Below, one piece after another: positions 7,453 through 15,558 of a DNA stretch of 32,834 nt. The stretch lies in NCBI GenBank assembly GCA_047607345.1, contig JASGDF010000080.1, forward strand, positions 1-32,834. Direction: 5' to 3'. Each line of letters opens with the position of its first letter. Positions within the stretch are counted from its first letter, which is position 1. Both the position numbers and the translations under genes were made by a program. Source of the stretch: Pseudomonas_S sp047607345 (GTDB lineage Bacteria; Pseudomonadota; Gammaproteobacteria; Xanthomonadales; Xanthomonadaceae). The notes beneath the pieces were generated by a model. It did not search any database, was not told the DNA's origin, and saw nothing but the letters and a program-made list of their open reading frames with translations.

Positions 7453-7779
7453 ATGCCCGCCTGTCCGCAATGCACCCTGGAAAACACCTACATCGACGGG
7501 GAGCAGTGGATCTGCGCCGACTGTGGCTACGAATGGTCCGCCGAGCAGGCCCCGGCCGAGGCCCTGGTGGTGCGGGACTGCAACGGCAACCTGCTGTCCG
7601 CAGGTGACACGGTCACCGTCATCAAGGACTTGAAGGTCAAAGGCTCCTCGATCCCGCTCAAGCAGGGCACGGTGATCCGCAACATCCGCCTGGTCGAGGA
7701 CGACGCCGAACATATCGAGGGCAACTCGGACAAGATCAAGGGCTTGGTGCTGAAGACCATCTTCCTGCGCAAGGCGTAG
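7453..7779 (+). CDS. yjdM: Zinc-ribbon protein YjdM (PhnA family)
   Basis: A 108-residue protein with an N-terminal zinc ribbon (Cys4-x2-Cys7...Cys21-x2-Cys24, in MPACPQCTLENTYIDGEQWI and ICADCGYEW) and the C-terminal PhnA/YjdM domain: DCNGNLLSAGDTVTVIKDLKVKG and the ending HIEGNSDKIKGLVLKTIFLRK. It matches E. coli YjdM throughout. The family was named PhnA by association with phosphonate genes, but no phosphonate pathway gene is present here and the role is unclear. The start follows from the ribbon, which begins at residue 4; the Shine-Dalgarno is weak. Confidence 0.93.
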   Translation: MPACPQCTLENTYIDGEQWICADCGYEWSAEQAPAEALVVRDCNGNLLSAGDTVTVIKDLKVKGSSIPLKQGTVIRNIRLVEDDAEHIEGNSDKIKGLVLKTIFLRKA

Positions 7780-7944
7780 CTCCCGTTCGCAGGTGTAACG
7801 TCGACGGTACGCCGGCTTGCCGATGGCAAGGCTGGGAGATCCGTTCCGAGTCCACCGGTTGTTCCCGCGGCCGGGCGCGGGCGTGCGGATGGCTTCTGCT
7901 AGTATCCGCGCCCCCCGAAATGCAGCCACCCCACGCGGGTCCTC

Positions 7945-8550
7945 ATGTCCATCGCCCAGCCTTTCCTCTATCTCTCCTCGGCCGACGCGCAGCTCTCGCT
8001 CGGGCTGGGCGAGGAGAAACCGAGCGAGCGGCTGTTCTTCGCGGTGATGCCGGATGCGCGCACCGCCGCGGCGATCGGCGGGTTGACCCGCGCACTGGCC
8101 GAACGCGAGCACCTGCAGGGCAAACCGCTGGCCAGCGAGCGGCTGCACGTCACGCTGCACCACCTGGGCGACTATGCCGGCCTGCCGCCGTCGCTGCTGG
8201 CGCGCGCGCGTGCCGCGGCGGAACGGCTGCGGATGCCGTCCTTCGAGGTGTGCTTCGACCGGGTCGGCACGTTCGGCGCGCGGCGCCGGCAGATGCCCTG
8301 CGTGTTGCGCGGAGAGGAGGGGGTGAAGGAATTGTTCCAGTTGCAGCGCACGCTGGCGCGGCGCATGGCCGAGCAGGGCATCGTCGGCGATACTAGGTTC
8401 ACGCCGCATCTGACCCTGCTCTATACCGAGGCGACGCTGCCGTTGCAGCGCATCGAGCCGGTGCAGTGGCGGGTGCAGGAATTCGTGTTGATCCGCAGTT
8501 TCCTGGGGCAGACGCGCTACCAGCTGGAAGGGCGCTGGGCACTCGGTTGA
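7945..8550 (+). CDS. thpR: RNA 2',3'-cyclic phosphodiesterase (LigT/ThpR)
   Basis: A 201-residue 2H phosphoesterase. The two catalytic HxTx motifs are His68-Val-Thr70-Leu (RLHVTLHHLGD) and His155-Leu-Thr157-Leu (FTPHLTLLY), separated by about 85 residues as in the family. Members hydrolyse 2',3'-cyclic phosphates at RNA ends, leaving 2'-phosphates, and can act as weak ligases in vitro. The N-terminal 25 residues before ERLFFAVMP are longer than usual, so the start could be slightly downstream. A TGCTAGTAT extended -10-like sequence lies at 7897-7905. It is monocistronic by spacing: 165 bp after yjdM and 285 bp before the next gene. Confidence 0.9.
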   Translation: MSIAQPFLYLSSADAQLSLGLGEEKPSERLFFAVMPDARTAAAIGGLTRALAEREHLQGKPLASERLHVTLHHLGDYAGLPPSLLARARAAAERLRMPSFEVCFDRVGTFGARRRQMPCVLRGEEGVKELFQLQRTLARRMAEQGIVGDTRFTPHLTLLYTEATLPLQRIEPVQWRVQEFVLIRSFLGQTRYQLEGRWALG

Positions 8551-8835
8551 TTGGCGGTGTTCTATCCCGGCCGCGCGAGCTGGGTAGCCGGGGCCGTTGC
8601 CGGTGTGGTTGTTCCGGCGGCCACGCAGGCGCCTGCCGCGCGCGCTGTCGCCGATCTTGCCGAGTGATTTCCTCCACCGGCGCCGTGCTACGCGCTGGCA
8701 CCGGTTCGGTTCAGGCGGTGGCATGCCGGGCCGGATCCGGGCAGGTTCGGTTTGCGGCCGTGGACGAGGGCCGCAGCGGGGCATGCTCCGATCTACAATG
8801 GATGTTCTTTTTCGCCAGTGTTGCCCGCCGTATCG

Positions 8836-9018
8836 ATGACCGACCTGCCTGTCGATCCATCCGATCCTCGTCCCCTGCCCCCGGAGCGGCCGGCGGACAA
8901 CGAGTGCTGCGGCAGCGGCTGTCCGCTGTGCGTCTACGACCTCTACGAGGAGCAACTGGCCGAGTATCGGCAGGCGTTGGCGTGCTGGCGCGAGCGGCAT
9001 CCCGGAGCGGATGACTGA
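8836..9018 (+). CDS. Cysteine-rich oxidoreductase-like small protein
   Basis: A 60-residue protein matching the short 'oxidoreductase-like, N-terminal' family (PF09791): a proline-rich lead, then CCGSGCPLCVYDLYEEQLAEY with Cys24, Cys25, Cys29 and Cys32. The cysteine pattern suggests a metal or redox site, but the family has no firm function. A TACAAT -10-like sequence (8794-8799) lies 36 nt before the ATG; the 285 bp between thpR and this gene otherwise show nothing recognisable. Its stop is 88 bp before virJ. Confidence 0.82.
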   Translation: MTDLPVDPSDPRPLPPERPADNECCGSGCPLCVYDLYEEQLAEYRQALACWRERHPGADD

Positions 9019-9106
9019 TGCGCTGCCGTCCTTGTCGGTGGTGCGGTATCTATCCCTATGCGGCAGCACGGCACATCGATGTGCCGGTGCCCTCTCTTGG
9101 AATCCG

Positions 9107-10474
9107 ATGATGCGCAGGCTTGAACTCTGGAAATCGTTGTGTGGCGTGGGTGCGTTGGCGGCGTCGCTGGGCGCCGCGGCTGCCGCGCCCGAGGCGGTCA
9201 CGCATGGACGCTTCGAGCAGGTGCCGGTGCTGCAGCCGCAGGGCGAGCCGCAGCGGATGGTGATCTGGTTCGCCGGGATTGGCGACGACGCGCGCCGAAA
9301 GGCCCGGATCGAGGCGCTGCGCGCCGACGGCGCGATGCTCGCGGTGGTCGACACCGCGCACCTGTACACGCTGCTGGACAAGGATCCGGGCAAGTGCGTG
9401 TTCTCCTCCGGTGACGTGGAGAACTTCTCGCGCTACGTGCAGGCGTTCTACCACCTGCCGAACTATCGCCTGCCACTGCTGGTCGGCGACGGCGAGGGTG
9501 CGGCCCTGGCCTACGCGGTGGCCGCGCAGGCGCCGGCCCACGTACTGGCGGGGCTGCTCACCGAGGGGCTGCATCCGGCCTCGGTACCGCCGAAGGCGAT
9601 TTGCGGAGCGGGCGTGGCCGAGTCCGGCGGCGCGCTGCGGGCCACGCGTCTGCCGGTGCCGTGGCTGGCGGCCGAGCCTAGGGAGCGGCGTGGCGAGGCG
9701 CCGCCGGTAGCCACCTTCGTCAAGTCCATCCCGCAGGCGCGCCTGCTCAAGCGCAGCGCCGACGGCGAGTTGTTGCCGGGCCTGCGCGCGGCGGTGCGGT
9801 CACTGGGCGCCCAAAAGGACGTCAGCCTGCCGCCGCCGCCGGCCGATCTGGAAGGCCTGCCGATCGTGGAAGTGCCCTCGGCGGTCGATCGCCAGGGCGA
9901 TACCTTCGCGATCTTCGTGTCTGGCGACGGTGGCTGGGCAGGCCTGGACAAGCAGGTGGCCGGCGCGCTGGCGCAGGCCGGCATCCCGGTGGTCGGGGTG
10001 GATTCGCTGCGCTACTTCTGGGACGAGCGCACCCCGCAGGGTTTCGCCGCGGACCTGGATCGCATCGTGCGGTTCTACGCCCAGCGCTGGAAGCGCTCGC
10101 GCGTGGTGCTGATCGGTTTCTCGCAGGGCGCGGACGTACTGCCGGCGGCGATCAACCGGCTGTCGCCGGCCACGCTCGCCAACGTGCGCATGACCGCGCT
10201 GCTGTCGGTCGGCAAGTTCGCCGATTACGAGTTCCATGTCAGCAACTGGATCTCCAGCGGCGACGACGACGGCCTGCCGATCGCGCCGGAGCTGGCGAAG
10301 TTGCCAGTGGCGCGCACCGTGTGCATCTATGGCGTGGACGACGACGACACGCTGTGTCCGTCGTTGCCGAAGCAGGACCGCCGCGTCGGCCTGGCCGGCG
10401 ATCATCATTTCCAGGGCGACTACGAGACACTGGCGAAGACGATCCTGCAGCAACTGCACGACACCCCGCCTTGA
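9107..10474 (+). CDS. virJ: VirJ/AcvB family lysyl-phosphatidylglycerol hydrolase
   Basis: About 455 residues. A signal peptide (MMRRLELWKSLCGVGALAAS, then an alanine run to AAAAAPEA) points to the periplasm. There are two alpha/beta-hydrolase-like halves. The first carries a degenerate nucleophile elbow (GDGEGA, no serine). The second is the VirJ domain, with FVSGDGGWAGLDK, the serine elbow GFSQGADVLP (Ser about 339) and a late GDHHF. AcvB of Agrobacterium, the two-half form, is known to degrade lysyl-phosphatidylglycerol made by LpiA/MprF, and an mprF gene lies on the other strand nearby, which supports the same role. The start at 9107 (or 9110) was chosen for the signal peptide; the frame is open to 9011. 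The oxygenase gene follows after 8 bp. Confidence 0.85.
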   Translation: MMRRLELWKSLCGVGALAASLGAAAAAPEAVTHGRFEQVPVLQPQGEPQRMVIWFAGIGDDARRKARIEALRADGAMLAVVDTAHLYTLLDKDPGKCVFSSGDVENFSRYVQAFYHLPNYRLPLLVGDGEGAALAYAVAAQAPAHVLAGLLTEGLHPASVPPKAICGAGVAESGGALRATRLPVPWLAAEPRERRGEAPPVATFVKSIPQARLLKRSADGELLPGLRAAVRSLGAQKDVSLPPPPADLEGLPIVEVPSAVDRQGDTFAIFVSGDGGWAGLDKQVAGALAQAGIPVVGVDSLRYFWDERTPQGFAADLDRIVRFYAQRWKRSRVVLIGFSQGADVLPAAINRLSPATLANVRMTALLSVGKFADYEFHVSNWISSGDDDGLPIAPELAKLPVARTVCIYGVDDDDTLCPSLPKQDRRVGLAGDHHFQGDYETLAKTILQQLHDTPP

Positions 10475-10482
10475 GCGAGACG

Positions 10483-11484
10483 ATGGACGCACAACTGCCG
10501 CTTGTCGATCTGTCGACGCTGGCGCCCGGCGCGGAAGGGCGCCAGCGCGAGCTGGAAATGCTGCGCCTGGCCGCGCGCCGGTTCGGGTTCTTCAGGGTGG
10601 GCGGGCACGCGGTCCCGGCGGCGCTGGATGCGGCGCTGATGGCGCAGGCGCGGGAACTGTTTGCGCTGCCACAGGCCGACAAGCAGGCGATCGCGATGAC
10701 CGGCTCGCCGCATTTTCGCGGCTATGCCGCGGCCGGAGCCGAGCTCACCCGTGGGCGTGCGGACTGGCGCGAGCAGCTCGACCTCGGTCGCGAGGAGCTG
10801 GCGCGCGCGCGCGATCCGCAGGCGCCGCCGGCATCGCGCCTGCACGGGCCGAACCAGTGGCCGGCCGGGTTGCCGGCTTTCCGCGCGGTGGTGCTGGACT
10901 GGCAGCGCGCGATCGAGCAGGTACTGCTGCAGGTGCTGCAGGCCTGTGCCGAGGCGCTGGGGCAGCCGCGCGAGGCGTTCCAGCCGTTGTACCGTGACGC
11001 GCCGTGGCTGACGATGAAGCTGATCCGCTATCCCGGCCGGGGCGAGGGCGAGGACGACCAGGGCGTCGGCGCGCACAAGGATGGCGAGTTGTTGTCGCTG
11101 ATCCTGCAGGACGGCGTTGGCGGGTTGCAGGTCCGCACCGAGCAAGGCCATTGGCTGGATGCCTCGCCGAGTCCCGGCAGCTACGTGGTCAATATCGGCG
11201 AGCAGCTCGAGTTGGCTTCCGACGGCTACCTGAAGGCCGCGGTGCACCGCGTGCGCAGTCCGCCGGCGGGCCGCGAGCGGCTGTCGGCCGCGGTGTTCCT
11301 GGGCGCGCAGCTGGACAGCACGATCCCGGCGCTGGTGTTGCCGCCGTCACTGGCCAGCGAGGCTACGGGCTATACCCGCGATCCGGGCAATCCGCTGTTG
11401 CGCGACGTGGGGGCCAATACCTTGAAGGGGCGGTTGCGCTCGCACCCGGATGTGGCCGCGTTGCACCATCCGGACCTGCTGTAG
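10483..11484 (+). CDS. Fe(II)/2-oxoglutarate oxygenase, isopenicillin-N-synthase family
   Basis: A 333-residue soluble non-haem iron oxygenase. The N-terminal DIOX_N-type region contains AARRFGFFRVGGHAVP. The C-terminal double-stranded beta helix has the iron ligands His198-x-Asp200 (GAHKDGEL) and His255 (AAVHRV), and Arg266-x-Ser268, the pair that binds the 2-oxoglutarate carboxylate. VNIGEQLEL matches the usual VNIGDxLE. All catalytic residues are present, so it should be active, but the substrate cannot be predicted; the family includes ethylene-forming, antibiotic and nucleobase or lipid hydroxylating enzymes. It is 8 bp after virJ and probably co-transcribed with it. It has no signal peptide, so it is cytoplasmic while VirJ is exported. 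Confidence 0.88.
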   Translation: MDAQLPLVDLSTLAPGAEGRQRELEMLRLAARRFGFFRVGGHAVPAALDAALMAQARELFALPQADKQAIAMTGSPHFRGYAAAGAELTRGRADWREQLDLGREELARARDPQAPPASRLHGPNQWPAGLPAFRAVVLDWQRAIEQVLLQVLQACAEALGQPREAFQPLYRDAPWLTMKLIRYPGRGEGEDDQGVGAHKDGELLSLILQDGVGGLQVRTEQGHWLDASPSPGSYVVNIGEQLELASDGYLKAAVHRVRSPPAGRERLSAAVFLGAQLDSTIPALVLPPSLASEATGYTRDPGNPLLRDVGANTLKGRLRSHPDVAALHHPDLL

Positions 11485-11546
11485 GGCTTGGTGGCGAAAG
11501 CCCGTCGCGTCGTCGGCCTGACCCGCGCCGTGCTGTCCGGGGGAAC

Positions 11547-14117
11547 TTATTCCTGCTGGCGTGGATCCAGCGAGATCAGCCGGGTCACGTCCAGCAGCGC
11601 CGCTGGCAGGTGCATGCCGCCAGGCGCGACTAGGTAGCGCGGGCGCCAGTTCGGCGCGAACTTGGCCTTGAAGCGGCGCAGTCCGCTGAAGCCGTAGAAG
11701 CGCTCGCCATGCCGCGCCACCAGGTTGGCGAAGCGGTTCCAGCGCCCGGCCAGGCGGTGCTCGGCCAGGCCGGACAGCGGCGCCATGCCCAGCGAGAAAC
11801 GCGTATAGCCGTTTTCCGCGCCCCACAGGAACAGCGCGACGAACAGATAGTCCATCGTGCCCTTGGGGGCATCGGTCGCGTGGCGCATCAGATCCACCGA
11901 CAGCTCGCCACCGCCGGGCGACTGCCAGAGGTTGGCGAAGGCGACGATGCGCTGCTCGGCCTCCAGCTCGACCACGCCCAGCGGGAAGCGGCACAGGTAG
12001 TCCGGATCGAAGCTGCCCAGCGAGAAGCCTTTTTCCTCGCCGGCCTTCTCCTCCAGCCACTGGTCGGAGACCTCGCGCAGGCGCGGCAGCAGCGCGGCGA
12101 CGTGCTCGGCCGGCACGATGCGGAAGATCAGCCCCACGCGCTTGCCCTTGTTGTACGCCTGGCGCAGTTCGGCGCGTTCACGGCCTTCCAGGCTGAAGCC
12201 CTGCAGCGGCACGATCGCCTCCTCGCCCAGCTTGACCAGGGTCAGGCCGAGGTCAAGGTAGGTCTGCCAGTGCTGTTCGCCGACCTGGTAGAACACCGGG
12301 CGCAGGCCGAGCCGGTCGGCCTCCTCGCGGAAGCGCCAGATCAGCGCGCGCGCGACCTCGGGTGGGCCGACCGGGTCGCCCATCGAGATCAGCGAGCCGC
12401 CGTAGCGCTGCATCATCACGAAGCCGGCACCGGCCTCGTCGCGCAGCAGCGCCTTGTCGCCGGTCAGCGCCAGGCAGGCCTGGGTGTCGGTGCTGGCCGC
12501 GAGCAGCGGCCGCAGTTGCTCCAGCGTCGCCGGATCGGCCGGCGGCAGCGGCCGGCGCGCGCTGCGCAGCAGCCGCGCCAGCCCGAACACGACCACGCAC
12601 ACGCAGATGATCAGCAGCGCGCGCAGCGCGCGTGGCGCGTTCGCCGAGGTCGCGAACTCCCACCACAGGTCGTTGCTGTATTCGACGTGGCTGTAGACGA
12701 AGAACAGCAACCAGACCGTCGCCACCAGCACCAGGCCCAGGTTGCCGAGCCAGCGCCACGACCAGGCCTCGTCGAGCAACGCGCCTTGCCGGTAGAATTC
12801 GCGTCGTGCCACCCACAGCGACAGCGCGGTCAGCAGCGAAAACAGCGCTACCGAGTAATGGCTGCCGCGCAGTGGCGCCAGCGGTACCAGCGCCACGCAG
12901 ATCGCCAGCGCCAGCGCCCAGGCCGAGTGGCTGCGTCGCTGCAGGCCCTGGCCTACCAGCAGCAGCACCACGCCGCCCAGGCTGACCAGCAGGTGCGAGG
13001 TTTCGATCAGCGGCAGCGGCGCCACCGTCTGCCGCGACTTCGGCGTCGGCAGGGTGCCGTCGATCACCAGCATCGCACCGACCGCGAACACCGCCAGCGC
13101 GATGATCTGCGGTAGCCAGGGGCGCAGTGTCTTCCACGCCGCGCGCGCGCCGCTGGCGCCGATCAGCGCCGGCTTGCGCAGGCCGGTCGCGGCCGCCATC
13201 GCGATCGAGATCAGCATCGGCACCAGGTAGTAGGTCACCCGGTAGGCCAGCGCCGCCGCCAGCAGCGCCGCCGGCGCCACCTGCGGCAGCAGCTTGAGCA
13301 GGCTCCATTCGAACACGCCCAGTCCGGCCGGTACCGTCGAGACCAGCCCGGCCAGCACCGCCACCAGCCACAGCCCGATGAAGCCGAAATAGCCGGTGCC
13401 TGGTTCGGGCGGCAGCAGCACGTAGAACGCGGCGCTGGCCAGGCCCAGCTCGACCATGCTCAGCGCGGTGACACCGAGCACGGTGCGCCGGTCGGGCACC
13501 CAGAGCCGGTGCGAACCCACACCGAACTCGCGGCCCTGCCCGCCGACCAGCGCCAGCATCGCCGCGTAGCCGAGCAGGATCGCGATGCCGACCAGGCGCA
13601 CCGCACCGGGCAGGATCGGCAGCGCGCGCGCGGCCGCCTCCGGTTCCAGGCACAACGCCAGCCCGAGCAGCACCCAGGCACCGAATACGAAGCCGAGCGT
13701 GCTCATCAGCACCACCTGGCCGATTTCGGCCAGGCTCAGGCCGACGCTGCCATAGCCGCGCAGCCGCACCGCGCCGCCGGTGAGCGCGGCGAAGCCCAGG
13801 GTCTGCCCGACCGCATGCGCCAGGAACGCGGTGATGCCGACTCGCGCCGGATGCAGGCGCTTGCCGGTGCGCGTCAGGCCGATGCTGTCGAAGCCCACCA
13901 GGCAGGCGTAGCTGCTCAGGCCGAGCAGCAGGGTCAGCGCGATCTGGCTGGCGCCGAAGGCGCGGAAGGCCTCGCGGATCTGCCGGTAGCCGTGTTCGCT
14001 GAACTGTGCCGACAGCGCGTGCAGCGCCAGCGCCAGGATCGCCAGGCTGATCGCGACCGGCAGCGCGCGGCGCCAGCCGGAACGGGAAGGTGCGTGGTGG
14101 GCTGCGTGGTCCGTCAT
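11547..14117 (-). CDS. mprF: MprF, lysylphosphatidylglycerol synthase/flippase
   Basis: An 856-residue membrane protein with the standard MprF plan. The N-terminal half is a polytopic flippase-type domain (from about residue 15 to 330, with GLSSYACLVGFDSIGL and the GGAVRLRGYGSVGLS loop), followed by further helices to about 520. The C-terminal DUF2156 domain (about 540-850) is a GNAT-like aminoacyltransferase: LTGDKALLRDEAGAGFVMMQ, then GDPVGPP, and SLGMAPLSGL near the end. It transfers lysine from Lys-tRNA to phosphatidylglycerol and moves the product outward, lowering surface negative charge and sensitivity to cationic peptides. It converges on the virJ-oxygenase pair, with 62 bp between stops. 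Confidence 0.93.
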   Translation of the reverse strand: MTDHAAHHAPSRSGWRRALPVAISLAILALALHALSAQFSEHGYRQIREAFRAFGASQIALTLLLGLSSYACLVGFDSIGLTRTGKRLHPARVGITAFLAHAVGQTLGFAALTGGAVRLRGYGSVGLSLAEIGQVVLMSTLGFVFGAWVLLGLALCLEPEAAARALPILPGAVRLVGIAILLGYAAMLALVGGQGREFGVGSHRLWVPDRRTVLGVTALSMVELGLASAAFYVLLPPEPGTGYFGFIGLWLVAVLAGLVSTVPAGLGVFEWSLLKLLPQVAPAALLAAALAYRVTYYLVPMLISIAMAAATGLRKPALIGASGARAAWKTLRPWLPQIIALAVFAVGAMLVIDGTLPTPKSRQTVAPLPLIETSHLLVSLGGVVLLLVGQGLQRRSHSAWALALAICVALVPLAPLRGSHYSVALFSLLTALSLWVARREFYRQGALLDEAWSWRWLGNLGLVLVATVWLLFFVYSHVEYSNDLWWEFATSANAPRALRALLIICVCVVVFGLARLLRSARRPLPPADPATLEQLRPLLAASTDTQACLALTGDKALLRDEAGAGFVMMQRYGGSLISMGDPVGPPEVARALIWRFREEADRLGLRPVFYQVGEQHWQTYLDLGLTLVKLGEEAIVPLQGFSLEGRERAELRQAYNKGKRVGLIFRIVPAEHVAALLPRLREVSDQWLEEKAGEEKGFSLGSFDPDYLCRFPLGVVELEAEQRIVAFANLWQSPGGGELSVDLMRHATDAPKGTMDYLFVALFLWGAENGYTRFSLGMAPLSGLAEHRLAGRWNRFANLVARHGERFYGFSGLRRFKAKFAPNWRPRYLVAPGGMHLPAALLDVTRLISLDPRQQE

Positions 14118-14342
14118 GACGACAGGGAACGGAAGTGGCGTGTGGAACGGCGGCGGAAGGGAGCTTCGGCCTGCCGGTTGCGCGGGAATCCGGAATCGCG
14201 GGTCATCGTGTGGCTCGGGCGTGATCGGGAGAGCAAGGCTTGGCTTCGAACATCACGGCGGATGTCCTCCGAAGTCGCCGGCGCGCATCATAGGCCAAAG
14301 CATCGTGGGCGGGCGTGGTTCCCGCGGAGGGGCGACAGCGGT

Positions 14343-15027
14343 ATGGCGGAGGGACAGGTTGGGACGGAACCGGGAAACGACGCATGGATCGCGCTGGCGG
14401 GCCGGCTGGCCGCGGCCACCGGCCTGGCGTTCCTGTCGCTGGTGGTGGCGTTGCAGTTCCTGCGCGGCGACCTGTACTGGGTGGATGCGCAACTGAGCCT
14501 GTACCTGCATGGCCCTTACGGGCTCGGCCTGCGCACCGGCTACTGCCTGATGGCGCTGGCCATGGCGCTGATGGCACTGGCATTGCAGCGGGCGCTGCGG
14601 CCGCGCGCGCAGCAACACCGTGCTGGGGTTGTTCTGGTGCGCGGCGCTGGGGCTGGCCGCGGTGGCGATCGGCGACAGCTGGATGCCCGAGCTGGCGCCC
14701 GATGCCGCGCCGATGCTGCACCTGCTCTCGGCACAGGCCGCGTTCCTGTGCGCGATCGCCGCACTGCTGCTGCAATCGTGGCAGTTTCGTGCAGATCGGA
14801 TGTGGCGGTCGCGTTTCGGGCCGGCGTTTGCGCTGGCGCTGCTGGCGTTTGCGGTATTGGCCTGGAACACCGGCGTGCGCGCCGCGCCGCGCGGGTTGAG
14901 CCAGAAGCTGGCGATCGTGTTGATCGTCGGCTGGCTGGTGAGGGTGGGGGCGTGGCTGGGGCAACCGACTGGCGCGGGGGCTGCGCGATCGGCGCGTTCG
15001 CGGGAGAATGCCCGGATCCAATCCTAG
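14343..15027 (+). pseudogene. DUF998 membrane protein, frameshifted
   Basis: Two adjacent frames together make one DUF998 protein of about 228 residues with roughly six membrane helices. The first runs from the ATG at 14343 (GGAGGGG 10 nt upstream) through RGDLYWVDAQLSLYLHGPYG and ALAMALMALALQRALRP. The second starts within SNTVLGLFWCAALGLAAVAI and continues through IGDSWMPE to the family ending GLSQKLAIVLIVGWLVR. The break lies in a CG-dinucleotide run at 14602-14610; one more CG would restore PRARSNTVLG across the join. It is therefore either a real 2-bp contraction or a sequencing error. As given, no full-length protein is made. A Rid gene follows 10 bp downstream, and loss of translation could affect it. 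Confidence 0.8.
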
Positions 15028-15037
15028 GAAGAATGAA

Positions 15038-15382
15038 ATGCTGCAGCGATACGATACTGGCCCGCGCATGTCGGAAATGACCGTGGCCCACGGCCTGTGC
15101 TACCTGGCCGGCCAGGTGGCCGCCGATGCGAGCGCCGACATCAAGGGCCAGACCCGGCAGGTGCTCGACGAGATCGATCGCCTGCTCGCGCTGGCCGCGA
15201 GCGACAAGACCAAGATCCTGCGCGCGGAGATCTTCCTGGCCGACATCGCCGATTTCGCCGCGATGAACGAGGTATGGGACACCTGGGTGGTGCCCGGCTT
15301 CACACCGGCACGCGCGACGACGCAGGCCACGCTGGCCAAGCCGGAGTGGAAGATCGAGATCGTCATCACCGCGGCGGTCTGA
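15038..15382 (+). CDS. RidA family deaminase
   Basis: A 114-residue Rid (YjgF/YER057c/UK114) protein. Conserved features are GPRMSEMTVAHGLCYLAGQV near the N-terminus, the GQT..VLDEIDRLLALA helix, and PARATTQATLAKPEWKIEI, whose Arg is the residue that holds the imine/enamine carboxylate in active RidA proteins. Such proteins hydrolyse reactive imines from PLP enzymes or amino-acid oxidases. It resembles a Rid subfamily other than canonical RidA, because the N-terminus is short and the C-terminus ends EIVITAAV. The ATG at 15038 has AGGAAG about 7 nt upstream. It probably shares a transcript with the DUF998 gene. Confidence 0.9.
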   Translation: MLQRYDTGPRMSEMTVAHGLCYLAGQVAADASADIKGQTRQVLDEIDRLLALAASDKTKILRAEIFLADIADFAAMNEVWDTWVVPGFTPARATTQATLAKPEWKIEIVITAAV

Positions 15383-15406
15383 GCGCCGCCGGAGGCATGC
15401 CGCCGA

Positions 15407-15436
15407 CCGTAGAGCGGAGCAAGCTCCGCTCTACGG
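15407..15436. repeat. REP-like palindrome GTAGAGCGGAGC
   Basis: A perfect 14-bp inverted repeat (15407-15420 with 15423-15436) around AA, with GTAG...CTAC just inside its outermost pair. This is the form of a xanthomonad REP-type intergenic palindrome. It lies between the convergent Rid and sulfite-oxidase-like genes, where the stem might also act as a bidirectional terminator, although there is no T-tract. Confidence 0.75.
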
Positions 15437-15558
15437 CGCGACGACGTGGAAAATCCACCGCGGCGGCGTCCTCGCGCAGCGCCCCGGTTTCAGCAGGTCG
15501 CCGAACCCTGCCTGGGCGCGAGTGACAGGCATCCTGTGATACCTGATCCAGGCACGCG

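Noticed and set aside
13509..15080. A 523-codon plus-strand frame running from antisense of mprF into DUF998
   Set aside because: Its first part is antisense to mprF; only the segment from 14343 is real, and that breaks at the CG run.
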